DNA of 64,000 bases from Massilia sp. (GTDB lineage Bacteria > Pseudomonadota > Gammaproteobacteria > Burkholderiales > Burkholderiaceae_D), in the NCBI GenBank assembly GCA_025359245.1, contig JANYGW010000072.1, positions 62,001 to 126,000 of the forward strand, in the 5' to 3' direction. Position numbers and translations under genes: made by a program. The notes below the pieces were generated by a model. The model was not told the origin of the DNA and made no database searches. It saw nothing but the letters and a program-made list of their open reading frames with translations. The stretch's first letter is position 1; each line of letters opens with the position of its first letter. Below are positions 1-11,460 of this stretch, piece after piece.

Positions 1-1
1 G

Positions 2-913
2 ACGGCGGTGTCGACGCTCGAACAACTGGTCGGCGCGCTCGCCACGCCGCGCGTGCTGTGGATGATGGTGCCGGCCGGCGCGGTCGAGACGGTGCTGGCC
101 GCGCTCACGCCATTGCTGCAGGCGGGCGACACCATCATCGACGGCGGCAATTCCTATTATCGCGACGATATCCGGCGCGCCGCGCAATTGCTGCCGCGCC
201 AGCTGCACTACGTCGACGTCGGCACCAGCGGCGGCGTGGCCGGCTTCGAGCGCGGCTACTGCTTGATGGTCGGCGGCGAGCCCGACGCGGTGCTTGCCAT
301 TACGCCGCTGCTGGCCACGCTGGCGCCGGGCAACGCGGCCGCATTGCCTACCCCGGGCCGGCTCCCCTTCGGGCCTGGCGCCAGCAGCGCCGACCAGGGC
401 TATCTGCACTGCGGTCCGCACGGCGCCGGCCACTTCGTCAAGATGGTCCACAACGGGATCGAATACGGCATCATGGGCGCCTACGCCGAGGGCATGAGCA
501 TCCTGCGCCACGCCGACGCCGGCAAGCACATCGTCGGGACCGACGCCGAGACGACGCCGATGGCCAATCCCGAGTTCTACCAATACGACTTGAACCTGCC
601 GGAAATCACCGAGCTGTGGCGGCGCGGCAGCGTGATCGGCTCCTGGCTGCTGGACCTGACCGCCGCTGCGCTGGTGCGCGATCCGACGCTGGCCGCCTAC
701 GAAGGGCGCGTGTCCGATTCCGGCGAGGGGCGCTGGACGCTGGCCGCGGCCATCGAGGAGGCGGTGCCGGCGCCGATCCTGAGCGCGGCCCTGTTCGCGC
801 GGTTCAGCTCGCGCGGCAACGCCGAGTATGCCGACAAGCTGCTGTCGGCCATGCGCCAGGGTTTCGGCGGCCACCATGAGCAGGCGGCCGTGCCCAAGGA
901 CGGCGCATCGTGA
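2..913 (+). CDS. gnd: 6-phosphogluconate dehydrogenase (decarboxylating), 5' end outside window
   Basis: This enzyme converts 6-phosphogluconate to ribulose 5-phosphate, CO2 and a reduced nicotinamide cofactor in the pentose phosphate pathway. The frame is open from base 2, and the N-terminal nucleotide-binding glycine motif is missing, so the true start lies upstream. Visible family blocks are IDGGNSYYRDD, DVGTSGGVAGFERGY, and the catalytic block GHFVKMVHNGIEYG with its Lys and the substrate-binding HNG. The visible 303 residues end where the short (about 300-340 aa) GndA-type enzymes end, not the 470-residue enteric form. The stop codon overlaps the GTG start of the HAD gene by four bases. 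Confidence 0.93.
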   Translation, partial: TAVSTLEQLVGALATPRVLWMMVPAGAVETVLAALTPLLQAGDTIIDGGNSYYRDDIRRAAQLLPRQLHYVDVGTSGGVAGFERGYCLMVGGEPDAVLAITPLLATLAPGNAAALPTPGRLPFGPGASSADQGYLHCGPHGAGHFVKMVHNGIEYGIMGAYAEGMSILRHADAGKHIVGTDAETTPMANPEFYQYDLNLPEITELWRRGSVIGSWLLDLTAAALVRDPTLAAYEGRVSDSGEGRWTLAAAIEEAVPAPILSAALFARFSSRGNAEYADKLLSAMRQGFGGHHEQAAVPKDGAS

Positions 914-1617
914 GCGAGGCCGGCGACATCGTGTTCCTGCTCGACTGCGACAACACGCTGCTCGACAACGACCGCGTGCAGCAGGATCTGCGGGTGCATA
1001 TGGAACAGCAGTTCGGCGCAGCCAGCGCCGCGCGCTACTGGCAGTTGTTCGAGCAGCTGCGCAGCGAATTGGGCTACGCCGACTACCTCGGCGCGCTGCA
1101 GCGCTACCGCGGCCAGGCCGTATGCGACATGCGCTTGCTGCGCATGTCGTCATTCCTGCTCGACTACCCGTTCAGCGAGCGCCTCTACCCGCGCGCGCTG
1201 CAAGCCATTGCGCACCTGGACCGCTGCGGCACCTGCGTCATGCTGTCCGATGGCGATGTCGTCTTCCAGCCGCACAAGATCGCGCGCTCGGGCCTGTGGC
1301 AGGCGCTCGACGGGCGCGTGCTGATCTATATCCACAAGGAGCGCATGCTGGCCGAGGTGGCGCGCCGCTATCGGGCACTGCACTACGTCTTCGTCGACGA
1401 CAAACCGCGCCTGATCGACGCCATCAAGCGCCAGTGGGGCGCGCGCGTGACCACGGTGTTTGCGCGCCAGGGCCATTACGCGCTGGCGCCGCGCGACAGC
1501 GCGCTGCTCGAGGCGGACATCACGATCGACGCCATCGGCGAGCTGATCGAACTTGACCTGGCGGAGCTGCGCGCGGGCGCACGCGCCGCCCCAACCAGCG
1601 GGAGCGAACTATCATGA
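910..1617 (+). CDS. HAD-superfamily hydrolase
   Basis: A 235-residue haloacid-dehalogenase-like phosphatase. Motif I is FLLDCDNTLLDND near residues 9-21 with the nucleophile Asp and acid Asp. Motif II Ser is in MLSDGD, motif III Lys in PHKIARSGL, and motif IV in VFVDDKPRLIDAIK. The GTG start overlaps the gnd stop (GTGA) and its stop overlaps the tal start (ATGA), so it is probably translated as part of gnd-HAD-tal. The substrate cannot be read from sequence. Its position suggests a sugar phosphate or a metabolite-repair role, which is inference. Confidence 0.85.
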   Translation: MSEAGDIVFLLDCDNTLLDNDRVQQDLRVHMEQQFGAASAARYWQLFEQLRSELGYADYLGALQRYRGQAVCDMRLLRMSSFLLDYPFSERLYPRALQAIAHLDRCGTCVMLSDGDVVFQPHKIARSGLWQALDGRVLIYIHKERMLAEVARRYRALHYVFVDDKPRLIDAIKRQWGARVTTVFARQGHYALAPRDSALLEADITIDAIGELIELDLAELRAGARAAPTSGSELS

Positions 1618-2711
1618 ACGGGGCAATCAACCTGCACGAAATGGGCCAGAGCCTGTGGCTCGACAACATCAGCCGCGCCATCCTCGACGACGGCACGCTG
1701 GAGCGCTACCGGCGCGAGCTGGCCATCACCGGGCTCACGTCCAATCCGACCATCTACCAGCACGCGCTCGCCAGCGGCGCGCTGTACGACGCCGCGATCG
1801 CGGCGGCCCCTGCGGCGCAAGGCAGCGAGGCGCTGTTTTTCAGCCTGGCGCTGGCCGACCTGCGCCGCGCCGCCGACCTGTTCCGCCCCGACTTCGACGC
1901 CAGTTCCGGCGCCGACGGCTGGGTCTCGCTGGAAGTGTCGCCGCTGCTGGTCGACGACGCGGCCGCCTCGATCCGGGTCGCGGCCGAGCTGCACGCGCAG
2001 GCCGCGCGGCCCAACCTGTACGTCAAGATTCCGGGCACGCCGGCCGGCCTGGTGGCGATCGAGGAATCGATCTTCGCCGGCGTGCCGATCAACGTCACGC
2101 TGCTGTTTTCGTGCGAGCAGTACCAGGCCACGGCCGAGGCCTACCTGCGCGCAATCGAGCGCCGCATCAAGGCCGGGCTGGACCCGGCGGTGGCCTCGGT
2201 CGCCTCGCTGTTCGTCAGCCGCTGGGACGTGGCGGTGGCCGGGAAGGCGCCGGCTGCGCTGCGCAACCAGCTCGGCATCGCCGTTGCGCGGCGCACCTAC
2301 CGCGCCTACCGCGAGCTGCTGGCGTCGCCGCGCTGGCGCCACCTCGCCGAAGCCGGCGCACGGCCTCAGCGCCTGCTGTGGGCCTCCACCGGCACCAAGG
2401 ATCCCGAGGCGCCCGACGTGATGTACCTGGAGGCGCTGGCCGCGCCCAACACCATCAATACGATCCCTGAAAAAACCCTGCTGGCCTTCGCCGACCATGG
2501 CGTCGTCAGCGGCAGCATGCCGGCCGACGGCGGCGACGCCGACCAGACGCTGGCCGCGTTCAGTGCCGCCGGCATCGACCTGGCCGCGCTGGCGCGGCAG
2601 CTGCAGCGCGAGGGCGCCGAAGCATTCAGCAAGTCGTGGGGCGAGCTGCTCGCAGCGCTGGACGCCAAGCGCACGGCGCTCGGGCAGGGCGCCGCCGCGA
2701 AGGCTCCATGA
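1614..2711 (+). CDS. tal: transaldolase
   Basis: Transfers a dihydroxyacetone unit between sedoheptulose 7-phosphate and glyceraldehyde 3-phosphate. At 365 residues it belongs to the longer bacterial class. Visible blocks are LWLDNISRAIL (the N-terminal signature of that class), ITGLTSNPTIYQHAL, the Schiff-base block NLYVKIPGTPAGL with the catalytic Lys, and INVTLLFS. The ATG overlaps the HAD stop by four bases. It completes the non-oxidative pentose phosphate set here together with the transketolase encoded on the other strand. Confidence 0.95.
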   Translation: MNGAINLHEMGQSLWLDNISRAILDDGTLERYRRELAITGLTSNPTIYQHALASGALYDAAIAAAPAAQGSEALFFSLALADLRRAADLFRPDFDASSGADGWVSLEVSPLLVDDAAASIRVAAELHAQAARPNLYVKIPGTPAGLVAIEESIFAGVPINVTLLFSCEQYQATAEAYLRAIERRIKAGLDPAVASVASLFVSRWDVAVAGKAPAALRNQLGIAVARRTYRAYRELLASPRWRHLAEAGARPQRLLWASTGTKDPEAPDVMYLEALAAPNTINTIPEKTLLAFADHGVVSGSMPADGGDADQTLAAFSAAGIDLAALARQLQREGAEAFSKSWGELLAALDAKRTALGQGAAAKAP

Positions 2712-2874
2712 GAAGACCGGGCCTGTGCGGCGTGCTCGCGTGGCATGATTATGGTGTTTTCATTCATAATCAGGGATATCGATTCCTGTGCCGCCATTGG
2801 CGCATGACAGGTCAACCATCAACTTGATACGGCGCTACCGGCAGCAGTGGCAGGCCCGAGAACAGAGAGCATCC

Positions 2875-4523
2875 ATGCATATCAATCCTCTGGCGGGCCA
2901 GGAGGCGCCGTTGTCGACACTGGTCGACATCCCGCGCCTGGTCAGCGCCTACTTTACGGGCCGGCCCGATCCTTCGGTCGCGGCGCAGCGGGTCGCGTTC
3001 GGCACGTCGGGCCACCGCGGCTCGTCATTCCAGAACAGCTTCAACGAAAACCATGTGCTGGCGATCAGCCAGGCGATCTGCGAATACCGCGCGCTCAAGG
3101 GCACGACCGGGCCGCTGTTTCTCGGCATCGATACCCATGCGCTGTCGGTGCCGGCCAGCGCCAGTGCGCTCGAAGTACTGGCCGCCAACGGCGTCGACGT
3201 GATGCTGTCGACGAACGACGAATACACGCCCACGCCGTCGGTATCGCTGGCGATCCTGATGCACAACCGCGGCCGCAGCAGCGGTCTGGCCGATGGCATC
3301 GTCATCACGCCCTCGCACAACCCGCCCGATAGCGGCGGCTTCAAGTACAACCCCACCAATGGCGGACCGGCCGACACCGACGTCACCGACTGGATCGGCC
3401 GGCGCGCCAATGCGCTGCTGGAAGCGGGCATGGACGGCGTCAAGCGCATGCCGTTCGAACGCGCGCTGCGCGCCGCCAGCACGCACCGCTACGACTTCAT
3501 GAGCGCCTACGTCGACCAGCTCGACCAGGTGCTCGACATGACCGCGATTCGCGACGCCGGCGTGCGCATGGGCGTCGATCCGCTGGGCGGCGCCGGCGTG
3601 CACTACTGGGCGCGCATCGCCGACAAATACAAGCTGGACCTGACCGTGGTCAGCGACGTGGTCGATCCGACCTTTCGCTTCATGCCGCTCGACTGGGACG
3701 GCAAGATCCGCATGGACCCGTCGTCGCCGTACGCGATGCAGCGCCTGGTGGCGCTGCAGGACAAATTCGATATCGCCTTCGCCTGCGACACCGACCACGA
3801 CCGGCACGGCATCGTCACGCCGGGCGCCGGCCTGCTCGCGCCAGACCATTACCTGGCCGTCGCCATCGATTACCTGTTCCAGCATCGCCCGCGCTGGGGC
3901 GCCAAGGCGGGCGTGGGCAAGACGGTCGTCAGCAGCAGCATGATCGCGCGCGTGGCGGCCCGCCTCGGGCGGCGGCTCGACGACGTGCCGGTCGGCTTCA
4001 AGTGGTTCGCGCCCGGCCTGTTCGACGGCACGCTCGGCTTCGGCGGCGAGGAGAGCGCCGGCGCGGCCTTCCTGCGCATCGACGGCAGCTGCTGGACCAC
4101 CGACAAGGACGGCCTGACCGCCGCGCTGCTGGCCGCCGAAATCAAGGCCGCCACCGGGCGCGACCCGGGCCAGTTGTACCAGGCGCTGGCGCAGGAATTC
4201 GGCGCGCCCGTCAGCGACCGCGTCGAGGCGCCTGCCACGCCGGCCCAGAAAAAAGTGCTGGCCGCGCTCTCGCCCCAGCAGGTCGTCAGCAAGGAGCTGG
4301 CCGGCGAGGCCATCACCGACGTGCTGACCAGGGCGCCCGGCAATGGCGCCGCCATCGGCGGGGTCAAGGTCGTCACCGAACACGGCTGGTTCGCGGCGCG
4401 CCCGTCCGGCACCGAGGACATCTACAAGATCTATGCCGAGAGCTTCAAGGGCGCCGATCACCTGCGCCAGATCGTGACCGAGGCGCAAGCGATGGTCGAC
4501 GCGGCCCTGGCGGGCGGCGCCGG

Positions 4524-4527
<4 letters not shown>
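2875..4527 (+). CDS. pgm: phosphoglucomutase (alpha-D-glucose phosphate-specific)
   Basis: Interconverts glucose 1-phosphate and glucose 6-phosphate, linking glycogen or nucleotide-sugar metabolism to the pentose phosphate enzymes around it. The 550 residues match the E. coli Pgm type. [11 protein letters not shown] is near residue 43, the phosphoserine loop [16 protein letters not shown] near 145, the metal loop CDTDHDRHG near 304, and the phosphate-binding [15 protein letters not shown] lies near the C-terminus. An ATG at 2788 is in frame, but 2875 fits the family N-terminus (MHINPLAGQ) and is preceded by a GAGAG sequence. The 163 bp after tal are non-coding. Its TAG stop overlaps the tkt stop on the other strand. 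Confidence 0.95.
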
Positions 4528-6590
<2,063 letters not shown>

Positions 6591-6757
6591 TTTGGATACT
6601 CCGTGCGCTGGCCAGGTGGAAGCCGGGACGGCCACTGTAGCAGCGCGCGGCGGCGCCCTCCGTGCGCTCACCAACATAGGCCACGTGTGCGCCAGCGAAC
6701 GGATGGCGGCGCGCGCCGGGCGTAGCCTGTCACTGTCGAGGCGAAAGGGACTATTGC

Positions 6758-8173
6758 ATGCACATTGATGACGGCACGGCCCGTTCCGACGCCCTGGTGG
6801 TGTTCGGCGCCACGGGCGACCTGGCCTACAAGAAGATATTCCCGGCGCTGTACGCGCTGGCCCGGCGCGGCAAGCTCGGCATGCCGGTGATCGGGGTCGC
6901 GTCGACCGACTGGAGCGAGGCGCAAATGCGCCAGCGCGCCGCCGACAGCGTGGCCGCCGCCGGCCCGGTCGAGGACCCGGCCGCGCTCGCGCGCATGCTG
7001 GGAAACCTGCGCTACGTCAGCGGCGACTACAAGAATCCTGCCACCTTCGCTGCGCTCAAGGACGCGCTCGGCGCGGCCCGGCGTCCGGCCCACTACCTGG
7101 CGATCCCGCCGGCGCTGTTCGGCACCGTCATCGGCGCGCTGGGCGCAGCCGGACTGGCCGCGCAGGCGCGGGTAATCGTCGAAAAGCCGTTCGGGCGCGA
7201 CCTGGCCTCGGCGCGCCAGCTCAACGCCGCCGCGCGCGCGGTGTTTCCGGACGATGCGATCTTCCGCATCGATCACTTCCTGGCCAAGGAAGCGATCATG
7301 AATATCCTGTATTTTCGCTTCGCGAACGCCTTCCTCGAGCCGATCTGGAACCGCAACTACGTCGCCAGCGTGCAGGTGACGCTGGCCGAATCGTTCGGCG
7401 TGGAAGGGCGCGGCAATTTCTATGAAAGCGCCGGCTGCCTGCGCGACGTGATCCAGAACCATCTGTTCCAGATAGTTGCGCTGCTGGCGATGGAGCCGCC
7501 CAGCTATCGCGGCTTCGGCGCCGTGCACGGCGAGACCGCCGACGTGCTCAACGCCATGCGCCCGCTCACGCCGCAAGACGTGGTGCGCGGCCAGTACCAG
7601 GATTACCGCGCCGAGCCGGGCGTCGCGCCCGACTCCGACGTCGAAACCTTTTGCGCGCTGCGGCTGCACATCGACTCGTGGCGCTGGAGCGGAGTGCCGT
7701 GGTATCTGCGCTCCGGCAAATGCCTGCCCGAGTCGCTGGCCGAGGTCGTGGTCTGGCTCAAGCCGCCGCCGCAGGCGATGTTCGACGACACCGTGCCGGG
7801 CGCGAGCCCGCCCAACTACCTGCGCTTCCGGCTCTCGCCCAATTCGGCCGTGGCGCTGGCCGCGCGCGTCAAGCGCACCGGCGAGCAGTTCGTCGGCGAC
7901 CAGCGCGAGCTGCTCCTGGTCGACGCCCATCCGAACGAGGAGTCTCCGTACGAGCGCCTGCTCGACGACGCGATGGACGGCAGCGGCGCGCTGTTTACGC
8001 GCGAAGATGCGGTCGAAGCGGCATGGGCGGTGGTCGAGCCGGTGCTGACCGGGCACGCGCCGGCCGTGCCGTACCCGCGCGGCAGCTGGGGGCCGGCCGA
8101 GGCGGACGCGCTGATCGCCCCGGACGGCCACTGGTTCAACCCGCCGCCAACCGAAGGGAGTGAAAAACCATGA
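6758..8173 (+). CDS. zwf: glucose-6-phosphate 1-dehydrogenase
   Basis: Oxidises glucose 6-phosphate to 6-phosphogluconolactone, the entry step of the oxidative pentose phosphate and Entner-Doudoroff routes. It has 471 residues, slightly shorter than the usual 490. The coenzyme motif [10 protein letters not shown] is at residues 17-26. The substrate signature reads [19 protein letters not shown] (RIDHYLGKE is usual), with the catalytic His. The downstream RSGKCLP block is present. The ATG at 6758 is 167 bp from the divergent tkt start, so that gap holds both promoters. Its stop overlaps the aldolase start (ATGA). Confidence 0.93.
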   Translation: MHIDDGTARSDALVVFGATGDLAYKKIFPALYALARRGKLGMPVIGVASTDWSEAQMRQRAADSVAAAGPVEDPAALARMLGNLRYVSGDYKNPATFAALKDALGAARRPAHYLAIPPALFGTVIGALGAAGLAAQARVIVEKPFGRDLASARQLNAAARAVFPDDAIFRIDHFLAKEAIMNILYFRFANAFLEPIWNRNYVASVQVTLAESFGVEGRGNFYESAGCLRDVIQNHLFQIVALLAMEPPSYRGFGAVHGETADVLNAMRPLTPQDVVRGQYQDYRAEPGVAPDSDVETFCALRLHIDSWRWSGVPWYLRSGKCLPESLAEVVVWLKPPPQAMFDDTVPGASPPNYLRFRLSPNSAVALAARVKRTGEQFVGDQRELLLVDAHPNEESPYERLLDDAMDGSGALFTREDAVEAAWAVVEPVLTGHAPAVPYPRGSWGPAEADALIAPDGHWFNPPPTEGSEKP

Positions 8174-9207
8174 ATCACGCACTATTGAAGGCGACCGCGC
8201 AGGCGATGAGCGCGGAGGGCAAGGGCTTGCTGGCGATGGATGAAAGCAACGCGACCTGCAACAAACGCTTCGCCGCGCTCGGCATCGACCAGAGCGCGGA
8301 CATGCGGCGCGCCTACCGCGACCTGCTGGTCAGCGCGCCGGGGCTAAGCCGCAGCATCGCCGGCGCCATTCTCAGCGACGAGACGATCCGCCAGCAGACT
8401 TTGGCCGGGGTGCCGTTCGCGCACGCGCTGGCCGACGCCGGCATCGTGGCCGGCATCAAGGTCGATGCCGGCGCGGTCGACCTGGCCGGCCATCCCGGCG
8501 AAAAAATCGCGCAGGGCCTCGACGGCTTGCGCGAGCGCCTGGCCGGGTATGCGCAGCTGGGCGCGAGCTTTGCCAAGTGGCGCGCGGTGATCGCGATCGA
8601 TGCGGCGCTGCCCGGGCAGGCCTGCATCGCGGCCAACGCGCACGCGCTGGCGCGCTACGCAGCGCTGTGCCAGGAAGCGGGACTGGTGCCGATCGTCGAG
8701 CCGGAAGTGCTGATGGACGGCGCGCACACGATGGCGCGCTGCAAAGCCGTGACCGAACAAGTGCTGCACGCCGTGTTCGCGCAGCTGCGCGAGCAGGGCG
8801 TGCTGATGGAAGGCATGGTCCTCAAGCCGAATATGGTGCTGCCCGGCCTGGCGTGCGCGCAGCAGGAAAGCGCCGCCGCGATTGCCTACGCCACGCTGGC
8901 CTGCCTGCGGCGCGCGGTGCCGGCGGCAGTGCCGGCGATTGCCTTCCTGTCCGGCGGGCAGGCGCCCGAGCTGGCGTCGGAACGCCTGAACGCCATGCAT
9001 GCCGGCCCCGGTTTGCCCTGGGCGCTGACGTTTTCGTTCGCGCGCGCGATCCAGGAGCCCGCGCTGGCCTTGTGGCGCGGGATGCCGGCCAACGTAGCGG
9101 CGGCGCAGCGGGTGCTGGTCCATCGCGCCGACTGCAACGGCGCCGCGCGCCGCGGCCAGTACAGCGCGGCGATGGAGCGCGCCGGCGCGCCGGGAAATAC
9201 GCTGTGA
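8170..9207 (+). CDS. class I fructose-bisphosphate aldolase
   Basis: Cleaves fructose 1,6-bisphosphate through a lysine Schiff base, without metal. The 345 residues resemble the animal and plant class I fold. [18 protein letters not shown] is near residue 17, the Schiff-base block [13 protein letters not shown] near 214, and the phosphate-binding FLSGGQ near 259. The ATG overlaps the zwf stop. Its TGA overlaps the GTG of the next gene. Presumably it is an additional aldolase; I cannot see from this window whether a class II enzyme exists elsewhere. Confidence 0.92.
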   Translation: MNHALLKATAQAMSAEGKGLLAMDESNATCNKRFAALGIDQSADMRRAYRDLLVSAPGLSRSIAGAILSDETIRQQTLAGVPFAHALADAGIVAGIKVDAGAVDLAGHPGEKIAQGLDGLRERLAGYAQLGASFAKWRAVIAIDAALPGQACIAANAHALARYAALCQEAGLVPIVEPEVLMDGAHTMARCKAVTEQVLHAVFAQLREQGVLMEGMVLKPNMVLPGLACAQQESAAAIAYATLACLRRAVPAAVPAIAFLSGGQAPELASERLNAMHAGPGLPWALTFSFARAIQEPALALWRGMPANVAAAQRVLVHRADCNGAARRGQYSAAMERAGAPGNTL

Positions 9208-10574
9208 CGCGCGGGCGGATTGACGGCGCGGCAGAGCACATGCCGATGGCCAGCCTGCCCGGCATCGGCGTGGCCGAGCAGCAGCACGCCTGGGAATTCC
9301 TGACCGGTTTGCAGCGCGATTCGTTCTGCTATTTCCTGCATGAGGTCAGCCCGGTCACCGGCCTGGTGCGCGACAAGACCCGGCCCGACTGGCCGGCCAG
9401 CATCGCCGCCACCGGCATGGCGCTGACGGTCTATCCGATCGGCGTCGAGCGTGGCTGGATGACGCGCGAACATGCGCTCGAGCGCACGCTGACGACGCTG
9501 CGCTTCCTCTCCGCCAGCGAGCAGGGACCGGGACAGGCCGCCACCGGCAACCGGGGTTTCTATTACCACTTCCTGGAGATGGACAGCGGCAAGCGCGCCT
9601 GGCATTGCGAGCTGTCGAGCATCGACACGGCGCTGCTGATGGCCGGCGTGCTGACGGCGGCCGCCTATTTTCAGAACGATGGCGACGCCGAGGCGCAAGT
9701 GCGCGCGCTAGCCGACCAGCTGTACCGGCGCGTGGACTGGGACTGGATGCGCAACGGCGGCGACCTGCTGTGCCACGGCTGGAAGCCCGAAGGCGGCTTC
9801 TTGCCGTGGCACTGGGAAGGCTACGACGAGGCGCTGATCCTGTACGTGCTGGCGCTCGGCTCGCCCACGCACCCGGTGCCGCCGGCCTGCTACGCGGCCT
9901 GGCTGCGCAGCTACGAGTGGCGCAGCATCTACGACATCGAGCTGGTGTATGCCGGCTCGCTGTTCACCCACCAGATGTCGCACGCCTGGATCGACTTTCG
10001 CGGCATCCGCGACAGCTTCATGCACGCGCACGACAGCGACTACTTCGAGAACAGCCGGCGCGCCACGCTGGTCCAGCAGCAGTACGCGATCCGCAATCCG
10101 CTCAATCTCGACGAATACGGTGAATTCTGCTGGGGCTTCACGGCCAGCGACGGTCCCGGCTTCATCCACCGCAAGATCGACGGCGTCGAACGCACTTTTT
10201 ACGACTACATCGCGCGCGGCGCGCCGTATGGGCCCGACGACGGCACGCTGGCGCCCTGGGCGGTAGTGGCCAGCCTGCCGTTCGCGCCCGAAATCGTCAT
10301 GCCGACCCTGCATGCGTATGGCGGACGGCGGCTGCACGTGGCCAATCCCTATGGCTTCAAGGCTTCCTTCTGCCCGACCTTCGGCGGCGACGACGGCGTG
10401 TGCAAGCGCGCCGGCTGGGTCTCGCCCTACCATTTCGGCATCAATGTGGGACCAATGGTGATGATGATCGAGAACTACCGCAGCGACCTGGTCTGGCGTT
10501 TGACACGCCAGTGCCCGGCGTTCGTCGCAGGCCTGCGCCTGGCCGGTTTCGACGGCGGCTGGCTGGCTGCTTAG
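9204..10574 (+). CDS. glycoamylase-like (GH144-type) protein
   Basis: The 456 residues look like the bacterial glycoamylase-like family, (alpha/alpha)6-barrel proteins that include endo-beta-1,2-glucanases. Family-like blocks are FCYFLHEVSPVTGLVRDKTR, GFYYHFLEMDSGKRAW, ELSSIDTALLMAGVL, WHWEGYDEALILYVLALGSP, and GGDDGVCKRAGWVSPYHFGI. The start is set at GTG 9204 because it overlaps the aldolase stop like the other junctions here; ATGs at 9240 and 9246 are alternatives. No signal peptide is visible, so a cytoplasmic or tightly coupled role is possible. The substrate is not certain; beta-1,2-glucan is inferred from the family. It ends four bases into the convergent solute-binding gene. Confidence 0.8.
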   Translation: MTRGRIDGAAEHMPMASLPGIGVAEQQHAWEFLTGLQRDSFCYFLHEVSPVTGLVRDKTRPDWPASIAATGMALTVYPIGVERGWMTREHALERTLTTLRFLSASEQGPGQAATGNRGFYYHFLEMDSGKRAWHCELSSIDTALLMAGVLTAAAYFQNDGDAEAQVRALADQLYRRVDWDWMRNGGDLLCHGWKPEGGFLPWHWEGYDEALILYVLALGSPTHPVPPACYAAWLRSYEWRSIYDIELVYAGSLFTHQMSHAWIDFRGIRDSFMHAHDSDYFENSRRATLVQQQYAIRNPLNLDEYGEFCWGFTASDGPGFIHRKIDGVERTFYDYIARGAPYGPDDGTLAPWAVVASLPFAPEIVMPTLHAYGGRRLHVANPYGFKASFCPTFGGDDGVCKRAGWVSPYHFGINVGPMVMMIENYRSDLVWRLTRQCPAFVAGLRLAGFDGGWLAA

Positions 10575-11299
10575 CGATAGCGCGACAGAATCTGTTCGAC
10601 CGCGCCCGAGTCGATGAGCGTGTCGATCGCCCTGTCGAACTGGGCCGGCATCACCTGGCTGCCGGAGGCCAGCGCGCATTGCGCCGTGATGGCCGCGAAC
10701 ACATGGACGATGCGGACCTTGAAGTTCTGGTCGGTGCGCTGGCGGTAGGCGAGCATCGACTGGCCGACGATGGCATAGCGGGTGCGGCGGGCCGCCAGCT
10801 TGTTGAAACCATGTTCCGAGCTTGGCGCGTTGTCGCGCAGGAAGTCTTTGCCCAGCAGGGCTTCGAGCTCAGGGTAGCGATAGCCGACGACGGTGCCGAT
10901 CTTCTTGCCGGCCAGGTCTTGCAGCGAATGGATGGACGGCGCATCCGGGCGGGCCACGATGACGGCGGCGTTCGGCAGCAGCGGACGGCTCCAGTGAAAC
11001 GGGCCGTCGATCCATTGCGGCAGCACGTAGCAAAGGGCATCGGCCTCGTTGCTGCGCAAGGCCATGCCGACGCGCTTGCTCGGCATGCTGACGAAGCGCG
11101 CCTCGCGGCCCAGTTGCTGCGCAATCGCCACGCCCAGGTCCTTGAGGATGCCGCCGCTCAGCTGGCCATCGGTGAACCGGCCCATCGGCATGGCGGTGTT
11201 GGTAGGGGCGAGGAAGACTATGGTCGCGCCGGCGGCGTGCACGGATCCAGCGACCAGCAGGGCCAGCGCGGACAGCACGGCGCGGTGTACAGCATTCAT
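10571..11299 (-). CDS. orphan periplasmic solute-binding protein (amino-acid type)
   Basis: A 242-residue protein with a signal peptide (MNAVHRAVLSALALLVAGSVHA, cleavage after residue 22). A two-lobed type-3 solute-binding fold is suggested by GRFTDGQLSGGILKDLGVAIAQQLG, SLQDLAGKKIGTVVGYRYPEL and the C-terminal DRAIDTLIDSGAVEQILSRY. There is no permease or ATPase gene beside it, so it may bind a ligand for a distant transporter or act as a sensor. ATG 11299 was chosen over an upstream in-frame start because the signal peptide begins there. Confidence 0.78.
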   Translation of the reverse strand: MNAVHRAVLSALALLVAGSVHAAGATIVFLAPTNTAMPMGRFTDGQLSGGILKDLGVAIAQQLGREARFVSMPSKRVGMALRSNEADALCYVLPQWIDGPFHWSRPLLPNAAVIVARPDAPSIHSLQDLAGKKIGTVVGYRYPELEALLGKDFLRDNAPSSEHGFNKLAARRTRYAIVGQSMLAYRQRTDQNFKVRIVHVFAAITAQCALASGSQVMPAQFDRAIDTLIDSGAVEQILSRYR

Positions 11300-11460
11300 G
11301 GCAGCTTGACCTGGTCTAACTTTCCCGATGTCAATTCTACCCCTTGCGGCACGCAGCGGCTGCGTTCGCCGCCGTCTATGCATATTCGTAGATCACAGTG
11401 GTATGCAATACAAAAATGCATATTGCCGCCGGCTCGGCTCCGAGCGCGTTCACCATTCGA